From Nocardia anaemiae NBRC 100462 (GTDB taxonomy: Bacteria; Actinomycetota; Actinomycetes; Mycobacteriales; Mycobacteriaceae): a stretch of 64,000 nt of DNA. The stretch lies in NCBI RefSeq assembly GCF_001612725.1, contig NZ_BDAZ01000073.1:1-64000 (forward strand). The letters run 5' to 3'. A program made the position numbers and the translations under genes. A model generated the notes under the pieces. The model had not been told where the DNA came from, searched no databases, and worked only from the letters and a program-made list of their open reading frames with translations. Below, one piece after another: positions 34,978 through 42,946 of this stretch; positions within the stretch are counted from its first letter, which is position 1; every line of letters begins with the position of its first letter.

Positions 34978-35751
34978 TCAGGCGGGCGAATTCGGCGGGT
35001 AGTGTCCAGTCGGTGATGCCGGTGCGGGCACCTGAAATGGACAGCTCTTCGGCTCTAGCAGCTGCTGGTCGTCGGGCAACATGTACTGCCGCCATTTGAA
35101 ATCGGGGATGTGCATCGTGTCGCCCAGATGCGGGTGCGGACCGACGTCATCGTAGACACGGAGCCGTTCGCGGACCTTGTGCTTGGCCTGGTCGCCGGCG
35201 ACCGACATCGCGTCCAGCCCCTCGAAGACGCGCAGTACCTGGAAGATCAGTGCCAGGCATGGGCCCACATTACGGCTGCGACGAGCATGGTAGGCCGGGC
35301 TCGCGCCGAAGACGAACCAGGGCTCGCCGGCGAAGCACCACTGCCAGCGTGGATCCGTTACGTCCTGCGTGCGGTTCTCCGGCCAAGGTCGAGAGTCGGC
35401 GGCGGTGAGCCGACCCAGCAACCACCAGAACTGTTCGGCGTGTGTGGCGAGTCGTGGTGCTGCATCAGGAGGGCCGACGAACGCGATCAGCGTCTGCCGT
35501 TTGGGGCCCGTCCACGCCTGCTGTTGGAAGGCGACCAGGGTCTCGGCCAAGCCGCCCACGCTATACGGCCCCTCCGAGTCGGGTTCTACCGCGGTGAACC
35601 AATTCTCGCCGTCCTGCTGGCCGCGGACGCCGAAGTGGCAGGGGTAGTCGGCATCACCGTCCAGCAGCACCTGCCCGAAAGCCTGCTGGGCTTCGCGGAA
35701 CCACTCGGGAGCGTCCAGCGCAATATTCGTTGACCCCCAGATACCAACCAT
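34978..35751 (-). CDS. YqcI/YcgG (GntA-type) haem-dependent oxygenase
   Basis: This 257-residue protein matches the YqcI/YcgG family: P-C-H-F-G-V-R-G-Q-Q near residue 40, then D-P-R-W-Q-W-C-F-A-G-E-P-W-F-V-F-G, R-R-S-R-N-V-G-P-C-L-A-L-I-F-Q, and V-Y-D-D-V-G-P-H-P-H-L-G-D near the end. Studied relatives (GntA, and by my recollection DcsA and AglA) N-hydroxylate the guanidine group of arginine or its derivatives with haem and O2. It is the last gene of the 34978-42879 operon, 27 nt after the MFS gene, so it probably performs a late or parallel N-oxidation. The substrate here is unknown. Confidence 0.82.
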   Translation of the reverse strand: MVGIWGSTNIALDAPEWFREAQQAFGQVLLDGDADYPCHFGVRGQQDGENWFTAVEPDSEGPYSVGGLAETLVAFQQQAWTGPKRQTLIAFVGPPDAAPRLATHAEQFWWLLGRLTAADSRPWPENRTQDVTDPRWQWCFAGEPWFVFGASPAYHARRSRNVGPCLALIFQVLRVFEGLDAMSVAGDQAKHKVRERLRVYDDVGPHPHLGDTMHIPDFKWRQYMLPDDQQLLEPKSCPFQVPAPASPTGHYPPNSPA

Positions 35752-35778
35752 CTGTCTCGATCTCCCAAACTCAGGCGT

Positions 35779-37047
35779 CTACTTTTCGGTCGCTGATTGC
35801 GACAGCGCTTGCTCGTTCTGATGTGGCGTGTCGCCCGAAGGCCGGAAGAGCGGCCGACACCACCCGGCCGCGACAGCCAGGAACGGCACGGACACCGCAA
35901 CGAAGATCGCCCACACCAGATGCACGCGCTGGGTGGCCAGCAGCGGCTCGATCAGGAATCCGGACAGGACGTTGCCGATGGCGGCGCCGACCCCGCAGGC
36001 GAGGCCGAGTATGCCGATGTACGTGGCCAGCCGACCGTCGGGCGCGATCGCGGCCATGTGAGTGTTGGCGAACGTGTTGAAGATGATCTCGCCCAGGGTG
36101 AAGGCCGCGACCGCTGCGTAGGTGAGAAACAGTGGGAATCGGGATTGCTGCACAACGGCCAGCGCGAGAAAACTCAATTGAACGACGACAAAGCCGCCCA
36201 CCATGACGCGCCGGGGCGGTCGCTTCTCCAGGACGCGGGTGATCGGCAGGTTGAACAGGATGATCAGCACTCCGTTGAGGGTGTAGAGCGTGCCGATCAC
36301 CGCCTGCCAGCCGGCCGGGTGCAGGGCCGCGACGACGACGGGCATGGAGAACTGGAACTGAGAGAACAACACCCAGAAGCCGGTGATGAGGGCGACGGCC
36401 TGGCGCAGTTCGCGGTGCCGGACCAGCCCGCGCAGATCGGTGCGCAGATCCATCGGCCGGACAGTCCCCGGCGCCGATCGAGCGGTCAGCAGCCGCTGCG
36501 CCGCGTAGGTGGCGATGAAGACGGCCGCGACGGTAGCGAAGGCAAGCCGATACGACAGGCCCAAGAGCAGCGCCCCGATCAGCGGGCCGGCGACGGATCC
36601 CGCGTTGAAGCAGACCGAGCTGAGGGCGAACAGCCGCGGGCGCACGCCGGGATCGGTATTGGCGATCAGCTTGTACCGCATAGCGATCACCAGGCAGCCG
36701 TCCCCCAGGCCCAACAGCAGCATCGCGACTGTCACCGGCACGGCAGATCCCGCCACCGACAGGATCAGGAACCCGGCCACCATGCCGAAGAATCCGGCGG
36801 TGATGATCCGCTCCGGCTGGAACCGGTCGGTGAGAAATCCGCCGACGAATTGCGCGCCCCTGGAGGTGAGCACGAACGCGGTCATGACGGCGGCTCCGAA
36901 GGTCACGCCCAGGTGCAGGGTGTGGGTGAAGTGGACCGAATAGTAAGGGATGACCATGAAGTCGGCCGTGACCGTCAGAGCCATTACCGCAAGCAGCACC
37001 CACACCGATCGAGGCAATCCGCGCAGCGATTCCAGCTTCGCGGTCAT
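35779..37047 (-). CDS. MFS transporter, probable exporter of the cluster product
   Basis: This 422-residue protein has twelve hydrophobic segments. Typical MFS features: a cytoplasmic loop with G-G-F-L-T-D-R-F-Q-P between TM2 and TM3, D-G-C-L-V in TM4, and a central hydrophilic loop around residue 200. The start overlaps the stop of the upstream ATP-grasp gene (ATGA), so it is cotranslated with the biosynthetic enzymes and most likely exports their product or confers self-protection. Confidence 0.9.
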   Translation of the reverse strand: MTAKLESLRGLPRSVWVLLAVMALTVTADFMVIPYYSVHFTHTLHLGVTFGAAVMTAFVLTSRGAQFVGGFLTDRFQPERIITAGFFGMVAGFLILSVAGSAVPVTVAMLLLGLGDGCLVIAMRYKLIANTDPGVRPRLFALSSVCFNAGSVAGPLIGALLLGLSYRLAFATVAAVFIATYAAQRLLTARSAPGTVRPMDLRTDLRGLVRHRELRQAVALITGFWVLFSQFQFSMPVVVAALHPAGWQAVIGTLYTLNGVLIILFNLPITRVLEKRPPRRVMVGGFVVVQLSFLALAVVQQSRFPLFLTYAAVAAFTLGEIIFNTFANTHMAAIAPDGRLATYIGILGLACGVGAAIGNVLSGFLIEPLLATQRVHLVWAIFVAVSVPFLAVAAGWCRPLFRPSGDTPHQNEQALSQSATEK

Positions 37048-38390
37048 GTCCGCTCGACCGTCCTACTGCGCTCATCGAGCACTTCGGCGCGCACCTGGCG
37101 CGATACCCGTATCCACTCCTGTCCGCCGCCCTCTCCGCGGATCAGAACGGCGAACGCCTCGTCGAGGTCGTCCAGAATCCGGCGCAGGTCGGCCAGGTCG
37201 TCGGCGAACACGCTGTAGCCGCCCGAGGTGCTCCAGTTGTCGCGGGCGACAGTGATGAGGTCGCCCTCGGCCGCGAAGAAGTCGAACTCGACCACGCCGG
37301 GAATCGTCTCCGGGTCACGGTCCTGCCGTACCGCCACGATCACACCGGGTGGGAGTTCGATGAACGCCGTGACGGCGATCCGTTCCGAGTTCTCCACCGG
37401 CGGCTGTGGTGCGGTGCGGCCGAGATGCATTCCGACCAGATAAGGTGTCGCGCGCCCGTTGAACCGCCAGTCGACGAGGTCCATGATGGCGTGCCCGGGT
37501 TCCCGGACCGCCCATTCGACCGGGTACACGCGAGAGGTCTCCGACTCTTCGATCGCTTCCAGATGAAGGATCCCGGTCTTCATCCCGGTCAGCTCTATGA
37601 CGCGCCAGGCCAGTTCCTGGCAGGCGGCGCGCCGGTGTTGGGCGAGCTCGGCCGGTACGACCTGTAGCGTCTCGACGAAGTATGGTTCGGCGCCCTTGCC
37701 CTTGTGGGTGATGCTGGTGACCATCGCCGTGCCGTCCAGCACCAGGCATTCCACACTGACCTCGATCCCGGGCAGATACTCCTCCAGCAGCAGCGTGAAG
37801 CCGTGCTGCTCGGTCGCGTGGTCGGCGAGGTAGCGGTCCAGATCAGCCGCGCTGTCCAGCCGCCGGACCCCGGCGCTGCCCCAGCGCGTACACGGCTTGG
37901 CGACGACCGGCCCCCGGCCCGCCATGAATTTGCGCGCCTGCTCGGCGGAGTTGATCATGGCGAACGCGGGAACCGGCAGCCCGCCCCGCTCGCAGAGCAC
38001 CCGCTGCATCAGCTTGTTGCGCGAGATCGAGGCGGCCCGCAGTCCGGGACCCGGCAAGTCGTAAACTGCCGCCACACCGGCCGTAACCTCGACGTATCTC
38101 TCGCCACCCGCGTACACGCCCCGGATCTCATAGCGCTCCGCGAGAGTCTGCACCGTGGCCAGGGCGCGGATCACGTCGAGCGAGGCGACCTCGACGGCCG
38201 CGTCCACCATCGCCTGCCGCCGCCGGTACAACTCGGCCAGCCCGCCGGCCGACGTGGGGTCGCCACTGAACGGCTCATGGATCAAGACCACCTCGACGCC
38301 GAGGTCGTGACCGGCCTGGACGAACGTCCGCAATCCATCGGAGAGGTTGAGCCCGAAGATGACGATCGCTGGCTTCTTCGTTTCGATCAT
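37044..38390 (-). CDS. ATP-grasp ligase A
   Basis: This 448-residue carboxylate-amine/thiol ligase of the ATP-grasp superfamily has an N-terminal Rossmann-like pre-ATP domain (A-I-V-I-F-G-L-N, V-V-L-I-H-E-P), then A-S-I-S-R-N-K-L-M-Q, an ATP-grasp domain with P-V-V-A-K-P and L-L-L-E-E-Y-L-P-G-I-E-V-S-V-E-C, and a distal acidic/Mg region (G-I-L-H-L-E-A then Y-P-V-E-W-A-V-R-E-P-G). The layout is of the amino-acid ligase (BacD/carnosine-synthase-like) type rather than the MvdD peptide-crosslinking type. It overlaps both neighbours by 4 nt. The substrate is unknown. Confidence 0.85.
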   Translation of the reverse strand: MIETKKPAIVIFGLNLSDGLRTFVQAGHDLGVEVVLIHEPFSGDPTSAGGLAELYRRRQAMVDAAVEVASLDVIRALATVQTLAERYEIRGVYAGGERYVEVTAGVAAVYDLPGPGLRAASISRNKLMQRVLCERGGLPVPAFAMINSAEQARKFMAGRGPVVAKPCTRWGSAGVRRLDSAADLDRYLADHATEQHGFTLLLEEYLPGIEVSVECLVLDGTAMVTSITHKGKGAEPYFVETLQVVPAELAQHRRAACQELAWRVIELTGMKTGILHLEAIEESETSRVYPVEWAVREPGHAIMDLVDWRFNGRATPYLVGMHLGRTAPQPPVENSERIAVTAFIELPPGVIVAVRQDRDPETIPGVVEFDFFAAEGDLITVARDNWSTSGGYSVFADDLADLRRILDDLDEAFAVLIRGEGGGQEWIRVSRQVRAEVLDERSRTVERT

Positions 38391-39670
38391 GGCGCTTCCT
38401 GGGTGACGGCGTCGGTGGTCACAGGTGTGAAGGAGATCAGGCGGAGGGCCTGGTCCGCCAGGCGGCGCGCCTGGGCTGTTGTCCCGGCGCGTACGACCAG
38501 GTTCCCGTGCCGGTCCCGGTAGTCGCGCAGCGCCCCTGATGCGTTGATGGCATCGGGCACGTGCAGGTCGTACACGCCGGGCAGGGATCGGGCCTGAGTT
38601 GTGTCGACCTGGAACGACCCCGCCCCCGGCGCGGTGACGAACCGCACGCATGCGGCCCCGCTATAGCGCAGCGGCCGCTCCGGCCCCGCGGCGCCCAGGA
38701 AGGCGCGAACCGTTTCCCGGCACATGTCGACTCCGGTGGCCTCCTCGACGAGATCGATGATGCGGTCTCCCGCGAGCCGGGCGGCTACTTCGATCAGCAC
38801 GGGTTCGCCGCTCGAGCGCAGCCGCAGTTCCATGTGGGCGGCGCCCACCCTGATCCCGAACGCCTCGTGCACGTCAGCCGCGAACGCGCCGACGGCCTCC
38901 AGTGCCGACTCAGGCAGCGAACTCGGCACGCAGTGCCCGAGCTCGACGAAGTGCGGACCATCGGTCACCAGCTTGTCGGTGACGTTGACCAGGGCGGGTC
39001 CCCGGCCGAAGCTCACTGTCTCCACACTCAGCTCCGGCCCGGTCACGAACTCCTGCACCAGGGCCGAGGGCTCGAGCGGGAAATCCCAATCCTCGTCCGG
39101 CGGGCGCCGCCAGATTCTCGCGCAGCGATCCAGCAGCGCCGCCTCGTCGTGCACCTTGTAGACGTCAGTACTGGCCGTGCTGTCCGGGGCCTTCACGACC
39201 GCCGGGTAGCCGACCTCGGCGGCCGCCTCCATGGCCTGCCTCCGATCGCGGACCAGGTGGGTGCGGGGCACCCGCAGGCCGCAGGCCAGGGCGCGGGCCA
39301 TCATCAGGTCCTTCAGGCGAGTGGCGTCCACGAGGGACGGTTCGTTGATCGGCAGACCGAGCCGGGCGGCGAGGCGATGCGCCAGCGGGACGAACAGCTC
39401 GAACCCGGGGATGACGGCGGTGATGGGCCGGGCCGCATGCAGGCGTTCCACCTCGCCCAGCACCGCCGCCTCGTCGCTGACGTTGATGTGGATCAGCCGG
39501 TCGATATGGGAGCGGCACGCTTCACCGAGCCGGACCGCGCCCCGGTCGAGCGCCATGGCGGTCACCTCGGCGCCCAGTGCCTGCGCAGCCATAGGTAGCC
39601 GGGCGCCGGCGCTCAGCGGCTCGATGACAAGGACGTGCGCCGTCAAGGCGAACTTCTCCGTTCTGCTCAT
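38387..39670 (-). CDS. ATP-grasp ligase B
   Basis: A second 427-residue ATP-grasp enzyme, clearly divergent from ligase A. It has a Rossmann-type start (V-L-V-I-E-P-L-S-A-G-A-R-L), D-A-T-R-L-K-D-L-M-M-A-R-A-L-A, the ATP-binding Lys in Y-P-A-V-V-K-A-P-D-S, L-V-Q-E-F-V-T-G-P-E-L-S-V-E, and the metal-binding H-M-E-L-R-L followed by V-L-I-E-V-A-A-R-L-A-G-D-R-I. This is the typical L-amino-acid ligase pattern. Its stop overlaps the start of ligase A. Two ligases in series suggest stepwise building of a short amide-linked product. Confidence 0.87.
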   Translation of the reverse strand: MSRTEKFALTAHVLVIEPLSAGARLPMAAQALGAEVTAMALDRGAVRLGEACRSHIDRLIHINVSDEAAVLGEVERLHAARPITAVIPGFELFVPLAHRLAARLGLPINEPSLVDATRLKDLMMARALACGLRVPRTHLVRDRRQAMEAAAEVGYPAVVKAPDSTASTDVYKVHDEAALLDRCARIWRRPPDEDWDFPLEPSALVQEFVTGPELSVETVSFGRGPALVNVTDKLVTDGPHFVELGHCVPSSLPESALEAVGAFAADVHEAFGIRVGAAHMELRLRSSGEPVLIEVAARLAGDRIIDLVEEATGVDMCRETVRAFLGAAGPERPLRYSGAACVRFVTAPGAGSFQVDTTQARSLPGVYDLHVPDAINASGALRDYRDRHGNLVVRAGTTAQARRLADQALRLISFTPVTTDAVTQEAP

Positions 39671-39675
39671 AGCCA

Positions 39676-40788
39676 CTACAGGTAGGTGTCGAAAAGCGAG
39701 GCAGGCCCCGCCCGCCAAGCGGCGAAGAAAGTCTTCAAGCGGCAGACGGTCGAGTCCAGGTACGGCAGCACCCCGATGTGCCGGCCCCTGGACCGTCCCG
39801 GATGAAAGAACCGGATGAGCATCGCCTCCGGATTCGCGCGGAGCGCCGCGAGCGCGTCCACCAGACGTGCGTAGTCGGGGCGGTACTCGTCCGTGATGAG
39901 CGCATCGGGGTTGGGGTCGGTGACCGAGCCGTCGGGCCACAGCACGTACCGGCTCAGGATGTGGTCCTCGATATTGGACAGGTAGACCGTGTCCGCCGTC
40001 TCACCGAAGTGCTCGAGTAGGTCGTTGAGCAACGCAATGCTGTCCCGCTCGCACAGGTTCCCCAGCACCGGGATGATGCGGTCGCGCAGGTGCATCTGCC
40101 GTACGTAATCGAACCTGGACCGATCCGTCAGGAAATGGAAGTTCCATCCGGTGGAGGTCGTCGCGACCAGGATGTCGCGCATCCTCGGGCACTCGTCGGC
40201 GATATCGCTCTTCTCATTGAAGACGAAGATGTCGAGCTGCCGCCTGAAGAACTCGCCGTACAGGTGGTCGAACCGATCGATGTGCGCCGGATCGAGCCCC
40301 CAGCGGCGGGCCGCCGTCGACCGCAGCAGGGCCAGGTTCTCTTCGTAGAGCGCCGGGGAGACCACTCCCTTCTCGAACGCGTCGACCAGGTCCTGCGGCG
40401 TGCGCAGTTCCTCGGCGGGGGGCCGGTCCGGGCAGGTGCGGGAGAACAGCAGCAGCAGATAGCCGAGGGGATCCGCCGCTTGCTCGATGAGCATCTTGAA
40501 GATCAGGTGTTCCAGGACGTTGTCCGGGCGGCTGTCGCAGATGAGCGACAGCCGGGGCCGGAGCGCGCCGACGTAAGTCAGGTTCTGGCACGGCCCCACA
40601 CCAATGAACGCGCCGGTGGTCGTCTCGGCCTCGGCTGGCATGCACTTGGCGATGACATCGCTGTAACCGAGTTCAGAGGTCACGAAGCAGTCTTCGGTGT
40701 AGTTACTTGGCGCCGGCGCGGCCGCCAGCGAGCACCGGATCACGTCGCCGAACGCGAACGACGTCATCGTGTTTCGCGGAGTGTTCAC
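39676..40788 (-). CDS. Uncharacterised LIC_10091-like enzyme
   Basis: This 370-residue protein resembles a family known to me only as uncharacterised LIC_10091-like proteins, predicted Rossmann/methyltransferase-like. Diagnostic stretches are G-A-F-I-G-V-G-P-C-Q-N-L-T-Y, L-R-P-R-L-S-L-I-C-D-S-R-P-D-N-V and F-K-M-L-I-E-Q-A-A-D. It also has N-F-H-F-L-T-D-R-S-R-F and V-Y-L-S-N-I-E-D-H near the C-terminus, the latter like a catalytic or SAM-contact segment. GTG 40788 has AGGAG 7 nt upstream. The flanking gaps are only 5 and 9 nt. Confidence 0.6.
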   Translation of the reverse strand: MNTPRNTMTSFAFGDVIRCSLAAAPAPSNYTEDCFVTSELGYSDVIAKCMPAEAETTTGAFIGVGPCQNLTYVGALRPRLSLICDSRPDNVLEHLIFKMLIEQAADPLGYLLLLFSRTCPDRPPAEELRTPQDLVDAFEKGVVSPALYEENLALLRSTAARRWGLDPAHIDRFDHLYGEFFRRQLDIFVFNEKSDIADECPRMRDILVATTSTGWNFHFLTDRSRFDYVRQMHLRDRIIPVLGNLCERDSIALLNDLLEHFGETADTVYLSNIEDHILSRYVLWPDGSVTDPNPDALITDEYRPDYARLVDALAALRANPEAMLIRFFHPGRSRGRHIGVLPYLDSTVCRLKTFFAAWRAGPASLFDTYL

Positions 40789-40797
40789 CTCGTGCTC

Positions 40798-41895
40798 CTA
40801 AGCATCCCGATTCGGCGAGGGCGGCACGGACAGGTCGATGAACACGCGATTGTCTTTGGGGGCCGGCGTCTTCCCGTAGACCTTGTAGGTCATGCAGCCG
40901 CCTTGGCAGACCTGCTTGATGTGCGCCTCACACGTGACGCACTCGGGGAAGGACGGCTGCTGTTTGAGCTGTCGGTCGTGTTCGCGATGCCGTTCGATGG
41001 TCTGCGCCAGTTGCTCGGCGTCGGCCGGCCGCGGCGCGGTGTAGACCGGCATCGCGGTGCAGTAGCTGACCCGTCCGTCCACGTGGAAATAGGCGAACGG
41101 CTGGCAGCGGCGGATCAACGCGAACCGCTCGCCGTACTCCTTCAAGAAGTCCGGTTCGAAGATGCACAGTGGGATCGGCAGGTCGGGCGAGGTCTTGACA
41201 CCGCGTTCCACTGCGTGCAGCAGCATCCGCTGCACGACCGGGCCCAACTCCCGCATCTGCCCCAGTCCGAGGAACGGGGTGCCTCCGGAGGTCGGCGTGG
41301 CGAAGATCCAGGTCAGTGCCGCGCCGTGGTCGGCCGCCAGATCGACGAGTTCGATGAGCGGGAAGTCGGGCCCGTCGATCACCCCATTGATGGAGGTCTC
41401 GCACTTGGTGCCCATCGTCCGTAGGTTGTCCTCCCAGCGCGAGCGCAGCCACTTGAACTTGTCGAAGAGCAACTCGTCGTAATGGAAGACGATTCTCCGC
41501 ACAGCGGGGCTGGCCAGCATCATGTCGCGGCGCTTGGCATTGAAACCGCCGTTGGTGTAGATCGTGGTGGTCCAGTTGCGGCGCTCGATCTCGGCCAGGT
41601 ACTGGTCGAGCTGCGAAATCACGGTCGGCTCCCCGCCGACCAGATACACCTCGGGGAAGTCCGACACTTCCTGGAGCCGGTCGAGGATCTCGCGGAACAA
41701 CTCGATGGGCATGGTGTGCGACTCGGTCTTCTGGTCACGCGCGTAGCAGTACGTGCAGACGTCGGTGTTGCACAGTGAGGTGATGGAGATGTAGGCCCCC
41801 TTGTACGTTCGAACACGGCCGGTCTTCACCGGTGTAGTCGAGGCATCGGGGCCATGGGATGTGAATCGATAGTCGCTGACCTGGTTTTGCATCAT
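40798..41895 (-). CDS. Radical SAM/SPASM-domain enzyme
   Basis: This 365-residue protein has the cluster motif near residue 42 as C-N-T-D-V-C-T-Y-C-Y, i.e. C-x4-C-x2-C, one residue longer than the canonical C-x3-C-x2-C. V-G-G-E-P-T is the GGE SAM-binding motif. The C-terminal SPASM region carries Cys in R-R-C-Q-P-F, V-S-Y-C-T, E-C-V-T-C-E-A-H and V-C-Q-G-G-C, enough for auxiliary Fe-S clusters. SPASM enzymes mostly modify ribosomal peptides, but some act on small molecules. GGGAGGT precedes ATG 41895. It lies 37 nt after the SpeD-like gene. Confidence 0.9.
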   Translation of the reverse strand: MMQNQVSDYRFTSHGPDASTTPVKTGRVRTYKGAYISITSLCNTDVCTYCYARDQKTESHTMPIELFREILDRLQEVSDFPEVYLVGGEPTVISQLDQYLAEIERRNWTTTIYTNGGFNAKRRDMMLASPAVRRIVFHYDELLFDKFKWLRSRWEDNLRTMGTKCETSINGVIDGPDFPLIELVDLAADHGAALTWIFATPTSGGTPFLGLGQMRELGPVVQRMLLHAVERGVKTSPDLPIPLCIFEPDFLKEYGERFALIRRCQPFAYFHVDGRVSYCTAMPVYTAPRPADAEQLAQTIERHREHDRQLKQQPSFPECVTCEAHIKQVCQGGCMTYKVYGKTPAPKDNRVFIDLSVPPSPNRDA

Positions 41896-41932
41896 GTGAT
41901 ACCTCCCGAACGAGTTCGTCCGAAGCCGCGTG

Positions 41933-42367
41933 TCAGCGGCTTTCCATCCAGTCGGATAGGCGCTCCGCTGCCGGCGCCGTCCAGTGCAAGCCGCGATCGA
42001 GCACCGCGTACTCGCTGACGGTGAACCCGCCGAAAAAGCGCGTGCAGGTGTTGTATACCTGCTGGGCCTCGAAAGCCCGGCAGGAGAAAATGTCGAGGAA
42101 GAGCTCGCGGCGATTCGGATAGGTGTGCACGGCCGCGTGCGACTCGTAGAGGATTACTACCGCCGAATAACCGTAGTGATCGTCGTCTCCGCTTTCCGCT
42201 GCGGCGTGCGGGCCTTCCAGGATCCGCATATCGATCGCGTGCACCAGGGCGACCAGGAAATCGGAGAGAAGAGTGGCGTCATCGAGCGCATCCACCCGTT
42301 CTATGTCGCACAGCCTGAGCATCAGATGCTGCCCGTAACTGCGCGCCTGCGTGTCGATGGAGGTCAT
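41933..42367 (-). CDS. SpeD-like pyruvoyl decarboxylase
   Basis: This 144-residue S-adenosylmethionine-decarboxylase-like proenzyme shows the self-cleavage site L-Y-E-S-H-A-A-V-H-T-Y-P (Ser after Glu becomes the pyruvoyl group), followed by D-I-F-S-C-R, and N-terminal L-M-L-R-L-C-D-I. Family members decarboxylate SAM, and divergent ones arginine or ornithine. The position in a biosynthetic operon suggests a specialised role such as generating an amine building block. ATG 42367 fits family length. The frame is open to ATG 42718, which overlaps the stop of the small peptide gene, so a longer coupled form cannot be excluded. Confidence 0.82.
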   Translation of the reverse strand: MTSIDTQARSYGQHLMLRLCDIERVDALDDATLLSDFLVALVHAIDMRILEGPHAAAESGDDDHYGYSAVVILYESHAAVHTYPNRRELFLDIFSCRAFEAQQVYNTCTRFFGGFTVSEYAVLDRGLHWTAPAAERLSDWMESR

Positions 42368-42714
42368 AGCCTCGTCTTCGAGCGACTTCGCAGCTGGCGA
42401 TCGCTTGTCACAGTGGCTCCCTTCGGCGAATATCCTTGTTCTGAAAGCCCTTGCGGGCAGCCCGGTCACCGGCAGCCGGGCAGAGCCCCGTACCGATACC
42501 GCGCCATGGGTAGAGCAAAAACCACGCCGCGCCCTCATGGAGTGACGGTGAAGTCGGCGCCGGTGAGACGGCGCCCGGCCCTGGTGCCACCTGATGCGCG
42601 CGGCCATATCGACTGCGAGAACGCTTCCCGAGCAGAAGCCCAGGCCAGCAACGATATTCATCCCGGAGCTCGGGGGGAGATGCCACCACGCGGCAAAGGC
42701 ATCATGGGGGCCGT
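42368..42714 (-). other. Spacer between peptide gene and SpeD-like gene, ambiguous coding
   Basis: Two minus-strand frames stay open. One is in phase with the SpeD-like gene from ATG 42718 (M-N-G-P-H-D-A-F-A-A-W-W-H-L-P-P, then increasingly Arg-rich). The other gives E-L-R-D-E-Y-R-C-W-P-G-L-L-L-G and ends at a TGA about 40 nt before the SpeD start. Joining the first 16 codons of one to the other across a run of six C would give a smoother protein, so a frameshifted or second small gene is possible. Confidence 0.3.
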
Positions 42715-42879
42715 TCATCGCGACCTCGGCCCGCGGTCGAGTGTAGTGCCACAAGGACAACGGAGCTGGACGTGGTCGCGAAAGCCGGCTTCTCCGCGCG
42801 AGGTGAGATCGAAGTCGAAGGCCGACGCGCTCCGTCCGACATCACCGATGTGGAGCGGAGACCGTCCTGCTGCCGTCAT
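42715..42879 (-). CDS. Candidate precursor peptide (54 aa), first gene of the operon
   Basis: ATG 42879 to TGA 42715 encodes 54 residues: a leader-like N-terminus (T-A-A-G-R-S-P-L-H-I-G-D-V-G), an F-D-F-D-L segment, then F-R-D-H-V-Q-L-R-C-P-C-G-T-T-L-D and a basic end. The Cys-Pro-Cys-Gly with adjacent Thr-Thr is a plausible core for radical SAM or ligase modification. Its stop overlaps the next in-frame ATG (ATGA), as do other junctions in the operon. Third-position GC is about two-thirds, lower than in housekeeping genes, so it could be a regulatory leader peptide or not coding at all. Confidence 0.4.
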   Translation of the reverse strand: MTAAGRSPLHIGDVGRSASAFDFDLTSRGEAGFRDHVQLRCPCGTTLDRGPRSR

Positions 42880-42946
42880 GTCGAATCCCACTGTGCGCCT
42901 TTGCCTTTAATAACCGTATACACGGTAAGCGCACAGCGGATTCGAC
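42880..42946. repeat. Long interrupted inverted repeat at the operon promoter
   Basis: Left arm GTCGAATCC-CA-CTGTGCGC (42880-42898), right arm GCGCACAG-C-GGATTCGAC (42929-42946): 17 paired bases with a small internal mismatch. The 30-nt loop itself contains ACCGTATACACGGT-like symmetry (42913-42926). The left arm ends one base before the peptide start codon region. It could be a regulator dyad, an mRNA hairpin occluding the start, or a mobile-element end. Confidence 0.75.

Noticed and set aside
35771..37218. Long frames overlapping the MFS gene on both strands (434 and 473 codons)
   Set aside because: Arg/Gly-rich translations without hydrophobic segments; the 35779-37047 minus frame has clean MFS topology and couples to its neighbours.
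40090..41424. A 444-codon plus-strand frame antisense to the radical SAM and LIC_10091-like genes
   Set aside because: No domain or ribosome site; both minus-strand frames have recognised motifs.
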